Source: Prevotellaceae bacterium (GTDB lineage Bacteria; Bacteroidota; Bacteroidia; Bacteroidales; Paludibacteraceae). From it: DNA of 64,000 nt. The notes under the pieces are model-generated. The model saw nothing but the letters and a program-made list of their open reading frames with translations, was not told the DNA's origin and did no database searches. This document shows, one piece after another, positions 9,476 to 19,191 of this stretch. The stretch is taken from the NCBI GenBank assembly GCA_020636675.1, contig JACJXK010000005.1, positions 1 through 64,000 of the forward strand, given 5' to 3'. The position numbers and the translations under genes are program-made. Numbering within the stretch: the first letter of the stretch is position 1; every line of letters starts with the position of its first letter.

Positions 9476-9728
9476 GAGGATGCAAGAAACCTATGTTTGA
9501 GGGGATGACTCTCTTTTTTGAATATTCCCCTTGACATAGGTCGCTTATGAGAACTTCGATTCCGTCAGGAACCGGATGAAAAGTTCGATTGCTTAATCGG
9601 GAAAGGTACGTTAATGAGAAGTTCTTTGATTAAGCACATTTTGTGCATGAAAATAAATCTGATTAATACACATAATCTCACAATATTATCTTTCGGTTTT
9701 TGACGCTTGAATTTGAAAAAAATAAGAG
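9476..9728 (+). promoter_or_regulatory. Structured marR-tolC spacer with inverted repeats
   Basis: A 253-base gap with several palindromes: CCTATGT (9490-9496) pairs with ACATAGG (9534-9540), enclosing GGGGA/TCCCC; CGATT-gctt-AATCG at 9586-9599; GCACA-ttt-TGTGC at 9634-9646. A near -7 element (TATCTTTC) lies near 9688. These could be MarR operators, an attenuator, or both; nothing here shows which. Confidence 0.45.
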
Positions 9729-11204
9729 ATGAAAAAAGTTGTAGTAGTTGCCTTTTCGTTGTTAGTCTCATTCCCTGTCTTTTCGCAGAACGTGTTGACT
9801 TTGGAGGAGTGTAGAAGTATGGCTCTTGGTAATAACAAGGAACACAAAATTGCCGAAGAGGAGGTTTTCATAGCAGGATACAGGAAAAAGGCCGCGTTTA
9901 CTAAATATCTGCCGGATTTGTCGATAAAAGGAGCTTATATCAGAAATGAGAAGGACATCGCCTTGATCGGAGAAGATATGTATCTTCCTATCGGCACACT
10001 CACGGAGTCAGGGTTTGCGTTTACTCCTGATCAGATTAATAATAAGTGGACGATGGTCAATGGTCAAGCCGTTCCCTTGGACGCTGCAGGCCAACCGTTC
10101 AATCCTAAAACCAATCCGGAGAAGATTCAGTGGAAACAATATACCACGATACCGAAAGATGAACTTACTTTCGATACGAAAAATATATATGTGGGTGTTC
10201 TGAACCTTACCCAACCTGTTTTTATGGGAGGTAAAATTGTTGCCTACAATAAGATAGCGAAATTGAATCAGGAACTCGCACTCTCTAAACAGGAGTCTAA
10301 CCGACAGAACGTCATATTGAGTGTAGATGAGACCTATTGGCAAATCGTCTCTTTGGAGAATAAGAAGAAGGCGGTGAATGGCCTGATTGAATTATTGAAT
10401 AAGATGGATCATGATGTGTCCCTCATGAAAGAGACCGGGGTGGCAACAAAGGCCGACGAACTGTCTGTTCAAGTGAAACAGAATGAGGCTGAAATGGCTT
10501 TGCTGAAGATAGATAATGGCATCAGCCTTTCGAAGATGCTTCTTGCCCAATATTGCGGAATCCCTATTGACCGTGAGTTTTCTCTTGCAGATGAAAATTT
10601 GGAGGAAATTCCACTGACGGAGATTGATTCTGTCAATATGGAGCAGGTCTATGAAAACAGAAGCGAACTGAAGAGTTTGGATTACGCTACTCAAATCTAT
10701 AAGCAAAAGGAAAAGGTGGTTCGTGCGGACATGCTGCCGACGGTTGCCTTGATGGCCAACTATATGGGGACAAATCCAAACAGTTTTGATGGTTTTCAAA
10801 ATAAGTTCGGATTTACTTGGAATGTAGGGGTTGTGGTGAATATTCCTTTGCTGCATTGGGGAGAACAGATACATCTTCTGAATGCCGCCAAGTGTGAAAC
10901 TAATATCGCCAATTTCAAGTTGGATGACGTGCAGGAGAAAGTGGAGCTGCAGGTAAGCCAATGCGAATTCAAACAGACGGAGGCGAAACGAAAGCTGAGC
11001 CTGGCACAGAAGAATCTGGAACGTGCAGAGGAAAACCTAAAGTATGCGACACTTGGCTTTAATGAAGGTGTGGTGCCTGCGTCTAATTTATTGGAGGCTC
11101 AGACGGCTTGGCTCACGGCTAAATCCGATAAGATTGAGGCGGAGATAGATGCGAAGATGAGCGAGATTTATCTGCAGAAGGCTGTCGGACAGTTGGGAAG
11201 GTAA
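9729..11204 (+). CDS. TolC-family outer membrane efflux protein
   Basis: 491 aa outer membrane channel protein with signal peptide MKKVVVVAFSLLVSFPVFSQ. Two OEP repeats are rich in amphipathic coiled-coil helices; the second half includes VPLLHWGEQ-type and LKYATLGFNEGVVPASNLLEAQ segments typical of the family. It would form the trimeric exit duct for the HlyD and ABC-2 proteins encoded next. Distance to hlyD is 40 bases. Confidence 0.92.
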   Translation: MKKVVVVAFSLLVSFPVFSQNVLTLEECRSMALGNNKEHKIAEEEVFIAGYRKKAAFTKYLPDLSIKGAYIRNEKDIALIGEDMYLPIGTLTESGFAFTPDQINNKWTMVNGQAVPLDAAGQPFNPKTNPEKIQWKQYTTIPKDELTFDTKNIYVGVLNLTQPVFMGGKIVAYNKIAKLNQELALSKQESNRQNVILSVDETYWQIVSLENKKKAVNGLIELLNKMDHDVSLMKETGVATKADELSVQVKQNEAEMALLKIDNGISLSKMLLAQYCGIPIDREFSLADENLEEIPLTEIDSVNMEQVYENRSELKSLDYATQIYKQKEKVVRADMLPTVALMANYMGTNPNSFDGFQNKFGFTWNVGVVVNIPLLHWGEQIHLLNAAKCETNIANFKLDDVQEKVELQVSQCEFKQTEAKRKLSLAQKNLERAEENLKYATLGFNEGVVPASNLLEAQTAWLTAKSDKIEAEIDAKMSEIYLQKAVGQLGR

Positions 11205-11244
11205 GGAGATATAGAATAGAGAAAAATATAAAAGAATTAGAAAG

Positions 11245-12240
11245 ATGAGTACTAAGAAAAAAAATTCGGATAATGCGAATATGCTAGTCGCATTTGTTGT
11301 TTTGGTATGCATAGTCTTGGCTATCACTTTGTTCGGCATATTCTTTATGAAACCGGCTCCGGAGATTATCCAAGGTGAGGTGGAAGCTACGGAGGTGAGA
11401 ATTTCAGGAAAGGTGCCGGGTAGAATAGAAAAATATTTGGTGGAAGAGGGCTCTTATGTAAAGGCCGGAGATACATTGGTTATTCTTGACAGCCCCGATG
11501 TGGAGGCGAAACTTCAGCAGGCGAAGGCTGCGGAAATGGCTGCATCTGCATTGAACCAGAAGGCCAATAAGGGAACGAGAGAGGAACAGATTCGTGGCGC
11601 ATACGAGATGTGGCAAAAGGCATTGGCAGGACTGGATGTCGCAAAGAAATCGTATGAGCGAGTACAAAGTTTATATGAGAAGGAGGTGGTCCCTGCGCAG
11701 AAAAGGGATGAGGCTGAGGCTAACTATAAAGCTATGCTGGCTACTGAACAGGCTGCAAAGTCACAATATGAGATGGCTTTGAAGGGCGCTCAGAATGAAG
11801 ATAAGGAGGCTGCTCTGGCTCAGCTGAATAGGGCGAAGGGTGCTGTGGCCGAAGTGCGCTCGTATATCAACGAGACGATGTTGACGTCTCCCATCTCCGG
11901 CGAGATAAGCGAAATCTTTCCTCAGAGAGGCGAGCTGGTCGGTTCTGGAGCTCCTATCATGAATGTGCTGGATGTGCAAGATATGTGGATCACTTTTAAC
12001 ATGAGGGAGGCCTATCTGAAAGATTATCCCAAAGGAAAGGAGTTTAAGGCGTTTGTCCCTGCTCTTGGGGATAAGGAGATAACGCTGAAAGTGACCTATA
12101 TTAAGGATTTGGGTTCTTTTGCGGCTTGGAAGGCTACGAAAGTCACCGGAGAGTTTGATTCGAAAACATTCGAGGTGAGGGCTAGGGCCTTGTCTCCGGT
12201 TGAAAATCTGCGTCCGGGAATGTCTGTCATCATAAAGTGA
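11245..12240 (+). CDS. HlyD/EmrA-family periplasmic adaptor
   Basis: 331 aa membrane fusion protein. One N-terminal transmembrane helix (about residues 15-35) is followed by a lipoyl half-motif (VRISGKVPGRIEKYLVEEG), a long Ala/Glu/Lys-rich coiled-coil hairpin, the second lipoyl half (TSPISGEISEIFPQRGELV) and a beta-barrel domain. It bridges the inner membrane permeases and the TolC-like channel. The stop is followed by a small hairpin (ACACTC/GAGTGT, 12247-12265) before the permease genes. Confidence 0.93.
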   Translation: MSTKKKNSDNANMLVAFVVLVCIVLAITLFGIFFMKPAPEIIQGEVEATEVRISGKVPGRIEKYLVEEGSYVKAGDTLVILDSPDVEAKLQQAKAAEMAASALNQKANKGTREEQIRGAYEMWQKALAGLDVAKKSYERVQSLYEKEVVPAQKRDEAEANYKAMLATEQAAKSQYEMALKGAQNEDKEAALAQLNRAKGAVAEVRSYINETMLTSPISGEISEIFPQRGELVGSGAPIMNVLDVQDMWITFNMREAYLKDYPKGKEFKAFVPALGDKEITLKVTYIKDLGSFAAWKATKVTGEFDSKTFEVRARALSPVENLRPGMSVIIK

Positions 12241-12350
12241 TGCGGAAACACTCATGAACGGAGTGTCCCGAAAGGGATGTGCATCGGCAAGGCTCTCTTG
12301 CTCGTGCGTCCGGATGATTTTTTTTCTTGTAATTCGTAACATTTAGGAGG

Positions 12351-13532
12351 ATGATTCTAAAAGAAAGTATATTTTCCCGTTTATGGATGATATGCACACG
12401 AGAGGCCAGATCGATGGCTTCTCGTCCGTTGTATCTTTTCGGGATGATTCTGGCTCCTTTGTTTACCACTCTGTTCTTCTTGACTTTGATGGGAGAGGGG
12501 CTTCCGAAGGATTTGCCGATTGCTGTCGTTGATAACGACAACAGCCAGGTCTCTCGACGTGTGGTTCGACAATTGGATGCGTTCAAGCAGACGGAGGTGC
12601 TGATGCATAGCGCAAATTTCAGTGAGGCGAGACGTGCGATGCAGGAGGGAAAGGTTTATGCTATATTTTATATTCCGGAGAATCTGGAGAAGGATGTGTT
12701 GGCTAGTCGCCAGCCTAAGATCTCTTTTTATCTTAATAACTCGTATCTGATAGCGGGTTCGCTTCTGTATCGGGATTTGCGGACTATCTCTGTTTTGGGG
12801 TCGGCTGCGGTGGCTAAGGAGTTCCGCACGGCGCGCGGACAGACGGAAGAACAGGCGATGATTGAGTTGCAGCCAGTGGCGGTAGACACCCATCTGTTGG
12901 GAAATCCGTTGTCCAATTACGCGGTGTATCTCTGTAATTTGATAATTCCCGGGGTTTATAATATATTGATCATGTTGCTGACAATCTATGCTTTGGGTAT
13001 GGAACTGAAACAAAATACGGCGCATGTGTTGTTGCGCTTGTCGAAAAACAATATGTTCGTGGGTCTGTTCGCAAAGATGTTGCCGCATACACTGGTCTAT
13101 TTTGCAGTGATAACGTTGATAGATGTCATCCTCTATGAATACATGCAGTTTCCGTGTAATTCGGGCTTGGTTCCGATGTTGGCCGATTCCTATATGTTGG
13201 TTCTTGCGTCGCAGGCCATGTCCATATTCTTGTTCGGATTGCTGCCCATAATGAGGCTGTCGTTAAGTGCGGCTTCGTTGATTAGCGTAGTCTCCCTTTC
13301 TATCTCCGGATTTTCATTTCCGGTGTCCGAGATGCATTATGTGTTGCAGTGCTGGTCAAATGTATTTCCGTTAAGGCATTTCTTCTTGTTGTATGTAGAT
13401 CAGGCTCTTAACGGACTTGGATTCGCTTATACTTGGCATAATTATTTGGCTTTGTCATTGTTCTTGTTTTTGCCTTTCTTTGTCATCCGGAGATTGAAGG
13501 ACGTGTATTTGAATTTCAAGTATGTTCCTTGA
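12351..13532 (+). CDS. ABC-2 type permease (first of pair)
   Basis: 393 aa. One N-terminal transmembrane helix, a large extracytoplasmic domain (with AVVDNDNSQVSRRVVRQLDAF, typical of YhgE/Pip and ABC2_membrane_3 proteins) and a C-terminal block of five to six helices. Homologues export drugs or lipids with a cognate ATPase, but no ATP-binding gene lies in this operon. It pairs with the next gene as a heterodimer. Confidence 0.88.
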   Translation: MILKESIFSRLWMICTREARSMASRPLYLFGMILAPLFTTLFFLTLMGEGLPKDLPIAVVDNDNSQVSRRVVRQLDAFKQTEVLMHSANFSEARRAMQEGKVYAIFYIPENLEKDVLASRQPKISFYLNNSYLIAGSLLYRDLRTISVLGSAAVAKEFRTARGQTEEQAMIELQPVAVDTHLLGNPLSNYAVYLCNLIIPGVYNILIMLLTIYALGMELKQNTAHVLLRLSKNNMFVGLFAKMLPHTLVYFAVITLIDVILYEYMQFPCNSGLVPMLADSYMLVLASQAMSIFLFGLLPIMRLSLSAASLISVVSLSISGFSFPVSEMHYVLQCWSNVFPLRHFFLLYVDQALNGLGFAYTWHNYLALSLFLFLPFFVIRRLKDVYLNFKYVP

Positions 13533-13611
13533 CATTTGATCCGGTGATAGATTGAAATGCAGGGCCGTTGTTTGTAGTAGAGTTTTGGTAGTGCCGTAAT
13601 TTAGAAATAAC

Positions 13612-14829
13612 ATGTCGAGAAAATCATTTAAGAAGATAGTAAAAGAAGGAGTCTGTGATACATTCATCGTCTGGAAGGATGAATTTAGAAAGGTAATCAG
13701 AGATGCCGGTGTCGTCATTTTCTTTATCGTGGCGCCGTTGGGGTATCCGCTGCTTTATTGTTTCATCTATGACAATGAGGTGGCGAAGGAGGCTCCGATG
13801 GTTGTTGTCGATAATAGTGGCACGGTGAGGAGCCGTGAGTTCATCCGGTTGTGCGATGCTACCCGTGATATCCGGATTGTAGGTAGGACCGCCAATATGG
13901 AGGAGGCAAAACGGATGCTACATGAGAAGAAAGCCTTCGGTGTCATGATGATACCTTCTGATTTTTCTAAAAAGATAGTTCGGGATGAGAAGTCGTATGT
14001 GATTCTCTATTCGGACATGAGCAGCCTGCTTTACTATAAGGCATTCTTGACTACGCTTACGGATGTCTCTTTGGAGATGGGAGAAGACATTCAGGTGAAG
14101 AGGATGGTGGGTTCGACGGAACGGGAGCAGAAGGTGGCCTCTACGCCGATAGAATATAAGAATGTCACCTACTTCAACCCACAGAACGGGTTTGCTAGTT
14201 TCCTTATACCGGCTGTGTTGATTTTGATTATACAACAGACCATGTTGATGGGAATTGCGCTTTTGAATGGTTCCGCAAGAGATAACAATACATTCCGTGA
14301 TCTGCTTCCTATGCAGCGGCATTATAGAGGCACCTTCCGAATAGTTTTCGGAAAATCGTTGTGCTACCTCATGGTCTATTCCGTGGTCAGTGTTTATCTG
14401 CTGTGGTGCGTGCCTATGATATTCAGTCTGCCTCAGATGGGTGATGGTTATTCCATCTTGGCTTTTATTTTACCGTTCTTATTGTCTTGTGTGTTTTTCT
14501 CGCTTACGATAGTTGGCTTTGTCCGGGATAGGGAGTCATCCTTTGTGCTGTTTATCTTCATGTCTCTGATCCTCTTGTTCGCTTCTGGCGTGTCATGGCC
14601 TGCAGCCGCAGTTCCTTGGTACTGGAAGTCGTTCTCGTATCTATTCCCGTCTACTTTCGGTATTCAAGGATTCATCAAGATGAACACGATGGGGGCTACT
14701 CTTAACGAGGTGAGGTTGGAATATGTTGCATTGTGGATACAGACGTTCCTGTATTTTGTGGGAGCTTGTTTGGTATGCCGTTGGCAGATTATCCGTAGTG
14801 ATAGGAAATACAGGGAGATGAATCGATGA
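13612..14829 (+). CDS. ABC-2 type permease (second of pair)
   Basis: 405 aa, same architecture as the preceding permease: an N-terminal helix after a short basic leader, an ectodomain with MVVVDNSGTVRSREF, and a C-terminal hydrophobic core. The 79-base gap upstream has no obvious promoter, so it is probably the last gene of the marR-tolC-hlyD operon. The missing ATPase must be supplied elsewhere, or these permeases use another energy source (inference). Confidence 0.87.
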   Translation: MSRKSFKKIVKEGVCDTFIVWKDEFRKVIRDAGVVIFFIVAPLGYPLLYCFIYDNEVAKEAPMVVVDNSGTVRSREFIRLCDATRDIRIVGRTANMEEAKRMLHEKKAFGVMMIPSDFSKKIVRDEKSYVILYSDMSSLLYYKAFLTTLTDVSLEMGEDIQVKRMVGSTEREQKVASTPIEYKNVTYFNPQNGFASFLIPAVLILIIQQTMLMGIALLNGSARDNNTFRDLLPMQRHYRGTFRIVFGKSLCYLMVYSVVSVYLLWCVPMIFSLPQMGDGYSILAFILPFLLSCVFFSLTIVGFVRDRESSFVLFIFMSLILLFASGVSWPAAAVPWYWKSFSYLFPSTFGIQGFIKMNTMGATLNEVRLEYVALWIQTFLYFVGACLVCRWQIIRSDRKYREMNR

Positions 14830-14958
14830 TGCCTTCTGTGTGACTCTGTTGTTGAACTTTCGCGGAACAAAGAGCGTTATATTGTAAAGCTGCGAAAAAG
14901 AGTGGCAGACTGGAGTTTGATGAAACTTGACCTGCATTAATGATAAGGAGATTGCATT

Positions 14959-15318
14959 ATGAAATCGAAAGAATTGCGTATAGGAAATCAGATTTTGGTA
15001 AACGGCAGAATACACGAGGTTTCTGCCTCCGATATCTTTACATTCTCCCAGAATGAGACGTTTGGGACTGAGATGCCTTCGTGTATGCCAATGAAGATAA
15101 CGGAAGATTTGCTGTTTCGATTGGGTTTTAAATTCGAATTTGAAAAAATGCAGGATAGGGTTTATTTTAACGATGACATCTATCTTTATTGGAACAAACA
15201 GGCTGGTTATTCTCTTTTGCATCTTGACAAACAGATAGGAAGACCGTTTTTTTATCTTCATCAGCTTCAGAATCTTTATTTTGACCTGACGGATAAAATT
15301 CTTATTCTGAAGAATTGA
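14959..15318 (+). CDS. Small phage/mobile-element-type hypothetical protein
   Basis: 119 aa, no signal peptide or membrane segment. It begins SKELRIGNQILVNG, has ITEDLLFRLGFKFE in the middle and ends with LHQLQNLYFDLTDK. I recall this three-part pattern in many Bacteroides phage and conjugative-element proteins of unknown role. It stands alone downstream of the efflux operon, perhaps a domesticated phage gene. Confidence 0.7.
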   Translation: MKSKELRIGNQILVNGRIHEVSASDIFTFSQNETFGTEMPSCMPMKITEDLLFRLGFKFEFEKMQDRVYFNDDIYLYWNKQAGYSLLHLDKQIGRPFFYLHQLQNLYFDLTDKILILKN

Positions 15319-15376
15319 AAAAAAACAGGAAATTCCTGAAGCTGTTTGCCTATTGTGTTTGATAAAAAAGAAGACT

Positions 15377-16000
15377 ATGAAAAAATTGATGATTGCATTT
15401 ATGGCATTTTTAATGCTGTCTGCGGGAGCTGTTTTGGCTCAGGAAAAGAAAGAAAAAATCCTTAGTGGAAATCTATCGTTCTTCTACGAAGGTGCCCAGT
15501 ATGTAGATGGTGAGAAAAACGGAACTTCTTCCATCACATTCGAGGTGGGTCCATCCTTGCTCTTCCAGATAAAGGAGAAATTCTATTTGGGAGGTGAAAT
15601 CTCTGCCAATATGTATAATTATAGGGAATACGAAAATGGCGATAAGATAGAAACCGGCTATAAGAATATGTTTGGCGCGGCTCCTATTGTTCGTTGCTAT
15701 GCCTATAAAAACAGCTTGATAGGAATATTTACGGACACGAAGGCTGGCTTCTATTTCGGCAGGGACAAGGCAAAGACAAATTACATTGCGGTGGCAGCTG
15801 ACATTACTCCTGGTATAGAAATATATTTTGGAGAGAGATTTTCTTTGGGTATGTCACTCAACCGATTGGTCTATTTTGATTTCGAACGTGCCGATCCGAA
15901 AGAAGGTGATGCGACAAATCAGACTAACTTCGGATTCTTGTTTAATCCGTTGGAGATGAATTATGCTCCGTTATTGTTGACTGTTAGCCTGCATCTTTGA
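15377..16000 (+). CDS. Secreted outer-membrane beta-barrel-like protein
   Basis: 207 aa when started at the ATG at 15377, which begins a clean signal peptide (MKKLMIAFMAFLMLSAGAVLAQ); the upstream in-frame ATG at 15353 adds non-signal residues. The mature part alternates short polar and aromatic strands (FYLGGEISANMYNY, FSLGMSLNRLVYFDF) and ends in a hydrophobic strand, as in small porin-like barrels. No specific function. A strong terminator follows. Confidence 0.75.
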   Translation: MKKLMIAFMAFLMLSAGAVLAQEKKEKILSGNLSFFYEGAQYVDGEKNGTSSITFEVGPSLLFQIKEKFYLGGEISANMYNYREYENGDKIETGYKNMFGAAPIVRCYAYKNSLIGIFTDTKAGFYFGRDKAKTNYIAVAADITPGIEIYFGERFSLGMSLNRLVYFDFERADPKEGDATNQTNFGFLFNPLEMNYAPLLLTVSLHL

Positions 16001-16020
16001 TCTGGTTTATTGAATGGAAA

Positions 16021-16065
16021 GGAAGGCGGGAAAATGTTTCTCATTTTCCCGCCTTTCCGTTTTTT
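16021..16065 (+). terminator. Rho-independent terminator
   Basis: GGCGGGAAAATG (16025-16036) pairs perfectly with CATTTTCCCGCC (16042-16053) and is followed by TTTCCGTTTTTTG. It lies 20 bases after the beta-barrel gene stop and directly before a dispersed repeat. Confidence 0.85.
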
Positions 16066-16080
16066 GTTTAGTAATGTAAT

Positions 16081-16219
16081 TGCCCGTTCGGCAGGAAGAC
16101 AGCAAGAATTTTCTATGGTACATCCCTGTTGAATGCGGTTGCCGGCGATTGTTTCTTCCTGCTGCAAAGAGATGATGTCTGCGGCATTTTATCAAAATCG
16201 GCACAGGTTTTTTTGACGA
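16081..16219 (+). repeat. Dispersed repeat, copy A
   Basis: First of five related intergenic copies in this window. It shares with copy E the left part (TGCCCGT-CGGCAGGA, then ATGCGGTTGCCG) and with all copies the core CTGCAAAGAGATG followed by a 15-base hairpin (here GATGTC-TGC-GGCATT, 16174-16188), TCAAAATCG and a T run. It sits between the terminator above and the DHFR-like gene. It is not coding: the reading frames across copies are not conserved. Confidence 0.75.
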
Positions 16220-16223
16220 TTAT

Positions 16224-16757
16224 TTAGAGCACCTTCTGGTATTTCAGCAGCACGGCTCCATTCTCGTAATCCTGCATCTCTGTTAGCCGTACGGTTTGTT
16301 CTCTTATGGGTAGATTGAAAAGAGGAACACCGTCTCCGATGACGATGGGCATGATGCAGATTTGCATCTCGTCTATCAATCCGGCGTCGAAAAGTAAGGC
16401 GATTAATTTCCCGCCTCCTATCAGCCAAATGTTTTTTCCATCCTGGCTTTTGATTTGTTGTGTGTACTCGACCGGATTTTCGTGGACAAATGTCACCTCT
16501 GCATCTTCTTTTATCTCTTGTTTGGAGGTGAACACGTAGTTCTTCTTTCCCTTGTAGGGAAACTCTTTGTTCATCAGTTTTGTCTGGATGTAGGTGTTGT
16601 GTCCTTGTATGGTTGTGTCTATGGAGCCGTAGAACAGATTGTATCCGTAGTCTGTCTGTTCTTTGTTGGCTATGGAGTACAGCCAGTCCACATTTCCATC
16701 TTTGTCTGCGATTTTGCCGTCCAGACTGACGGCAATGTATAAAATAAGTTTTCTCAT
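16224..16757 (-). CDS. Dihydrofolate reductase-family (RibD C-terminal-like) protein
   Basis: 177 aa. I chose the ATG at 16757 because MRKLILYIAVSLDGKIADKDG is the family N-terminus; the longer frame adds an unrelated leader. A later LIGGGKLIALLFDAGLIDE matches the NADPH-binding GG pattern of YyaP/YwjB-like proteins. This family usually does not act as the main DHFR; its substrate is unknown. Its 3' end abuts dispersed repeat A. Confidence 0.88.
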   Translation of the reverse strand: MRKLILYIAVSLDGKIADKDGNVDWLYSIANKEQTDYGYNLFYGSIDTTIQGHNTYIQTKLMNKEFPYKGKKNYVFTSKQEIKEDAEVTFVHENPVEYTQQIKSQDGKNIWLIGGGKLIALLFDAGLIDEMQICIMPIVIGDGVPLFNLPIREQTVRLTEMQDYENGAVLLKYQKVL

Positions 16758-16887
16758 TCCTGTTTGTTTTGTTGTCTTAATTGAATAACAAAATAAATGG
16801 AGGTTGGTTTGAAATGAAAGGGGGAATGAAAGGCTATTGCTCTTTCTTTCCCCCCCCTCCTTTTGATTTTTAGAATGTGATTGTCTT

Positions 16888-18836
16888 TTATTTCGTGCTG
16901 ACAACTAGCTTCTGTGTCTTGATGGAGTTGGCTGTCCTGATGGATACGATGTAAGTCCCGGATGCAATGTTTTTTCTGACTTCTGTTTTGTCTGTAAATA
17001 AGCCGGAATATACGAGTTGTCCCATCGTGTTGGTGATGCTGATTTCTGCATCTCCTTTTTGCTCCAATGTGATAGAGAATTCGCCCGATGACGGGTTCGG
17101 ATAGATGGAGAATCCTGCGTCTGACGGCAAATCCGTGATGTCTGTTGTGTATGGGGCATTGTATGAAAATCGTAGAGGCCCCAGGTCTCCATGTCTTTTG
17201 AATGTGCTCTCGGATAGCTCATTGAAGGCTATTTTGATGGTATGACTCCCCGCTTCTTTAAAGAGCACACCTGTATTGATTTGTTTTGTTGAGTCTGCTC
17301 CGATGTTTTGTACGGGATTCTCCCATCCCCATGTCTTCCATTCTACCTCGGGTGCGCAAGATGATTGTCCAACAAAAGAGATGTCTTTCGCCTCTTTTTT
17401 AGTATCTAGATTATAAAGAAGATTGTAAGAATAGCTTTGTGAGGTGATGGATAATGTTTGTTTGGTGTTCGGATTACATAGAGCCTCTACCGAGTAATAT
17501 CCAACTTTATCTACATTTACTGTATAGATGATCCATTCGTTAGCTTCTATGGAAGTTAGGGTATGCCATCCTTCCGTGTTCGTTAGTCCGTAGCAAGGAG
17601 CTACGTCAACGCATTCGTTTATTCTGAATTGGTAATCTTTACCTGATTCTCTAAATCCACTGTTACAAGGTGCTCTGCTTTCTGCTTCTTCCGGTGTTGT
17701 GTTCTCTTCGTGATAGGTAATTCCTTCTCCTTGACCTATAATTTCTTCTTCTGCTTCTATATTGACATCATAATGCCCTAAGTCTAGTATGCCAGGGATT
17801 TCACTACATGTATTTGAGTAGCAAGAAAAACAGCAGGGAGGAGGACAACAACCTCCTTTGCCTGAAAGTCTTATTACTTCATTTCCTGTCATAGACGGCA
17901 CCATACTTCCGCAATCCATTAAAGTAGAGGTCTGATTATTTCTGTCGCTCCAGGACCAGTTGCACCAGCTTATTCTCTGACCGCCCTGATTAGACTTTGC
18001 TGTTCTCATCAACGCATCAGCATTAGATATACAAGTAGACTCAACCTCCCTCGTGCCATCTCCTCCATCAAATTTAGCAATGCTCCACTCAGATATGAAG
18101 ACAGGGATTGACTTAGATGCGTTGTCCAATGCAGAAAGGAACTGATAATGAGAACAAGAGTAGAAGTGGAATGCATACATGATGTTCAAGTCGCTGTATC
18201 CCGTAATGGGAGAGCTAGCCGCATCACCAATATTTTGGTCCCATTGTGGTGTGCCAACAACCACTACCGCACCGGAGTCGTTAGATTGGATGATGGGCAA
18301 TATTTGATTTGCATATTGTTTGATTTGAGTCCACGAAACACTATGTGGCTCGTTGAATATTTCGTAGAGTACGTGTTTGTATCCTTTTGAATGGGAATAC
18401 TCGCTGATGTCGTTAAAGAAGATGGGCGCATCTTTAAACGTACTGTCTGTCGGATTTCCGGTTGCTGCCAATCAACCAAGCAGTACATTCCGAGAGTCGT
18501 TAGAGTGATGAATTCTTCACCTTCTCCGTCATGATCCTTTGTCTGTGTTGTATCCTCCTTATTCCGTGACGTACGGCCAGACGGATAATGTTGGCATCCC
18601 ATTTTTTCATCTGTATGAGATGTTCTAAGCTGTTACAGCCTTCGTCTATTTGGACTTCGGAGGTGCTCCATCCCGTAAGTTGGATAGCGTTTCGTTTTCG
18701 TCGACAGCTGATTGCCAACTAGTTTTAATCGTCCCCATTCTGCAATGAAATTGTTCTTGATGGGTTCTGGTAACTTAGTGTGGCATAGGACTGTAGGTGT
18801 AGTAGTGCCCAATAAAAGAAATAAAAGTTTCTTCAT
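16888..18836 (-). pseudogene. GH5 cellulase with CBM-like domain and T9SS sorting signal, frameshifted
   Basis: Reading from the ATG at 18836: signal peptide MKKLLFLLLGTTTPTVLC, then AEWGRLKLVGNQLS, then broken frames holding IQLTGWSTSE, WDANIIRLAV and LTTLGMYCLVDWQ. From about 18465 one open frame continues with VLYEIFNEPHS (acid/base Glu) and VFISEWSIAKF (nucleophile Glu), both GH5 catalytic motifs. A CBM6/malectin-like region (NIEAEEEI...NEWIIYTV) follows, and a type A T9SS domain (FSIYPNPSSGEFSIT...GTYIVSI). At least four net frame changes lie in the first 370 bases, while the last 1.5 kb is clean. It is a pseudogene, or the 5' end is poorly assembled. Confidence 0.82.
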
Positions 18837-19191
18837 AACATAAATGTTTTAAATGTCTGTCTAATCTGGTTATTTCGTTCTTTGTTGAAACAAATGTAAA
18901 ATATATTTCCGAATATAAAAATATGTTTACTAAATATATTTTTTGTTGACTTGAGGTTGGGGAAATGTTTGGTTGGATTTTATTTCTCCGACGCATTTTC
19001 TACAGAAAAATACAGGTGCCTTACAGAGATGGTGGGTACGCACCAACCCGACCGTAGAAAGATGTGTGGTCTGTTTTTATTGTTGTCAGCGGATGCCTTA
19101 TGTGAGGGGAGTGCGACTATCTGCCTATGACAGGCCGCACTCTGATCGAATGGACTCCTTACTCTTTTTTTCTTGCGGACATAAGGTTGTC
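18837..19191. other. Non-coding gap with a compound stem-loop
   Basis: No credible gene. At 19109-19142 a compound hairpin: GAGTGCG pairs with CGCACTC, and inside it GCCT-atgac-AGGC forms a second stem, leaving a 7-base bulge on one side. It lies about 50 bases beyond the 3' end of the alpha-2-macroglobulin gene and may mark its transcript end, although there is no T run on that strand. Confidence 0.4.

Noticed and set aside
12381..13088. 235-codon minus-strand frame opposite the first ABC-2 permease
   Set aside because: Antisense shadow with low-complexity His/Arg/Gln content; no start context or motif.
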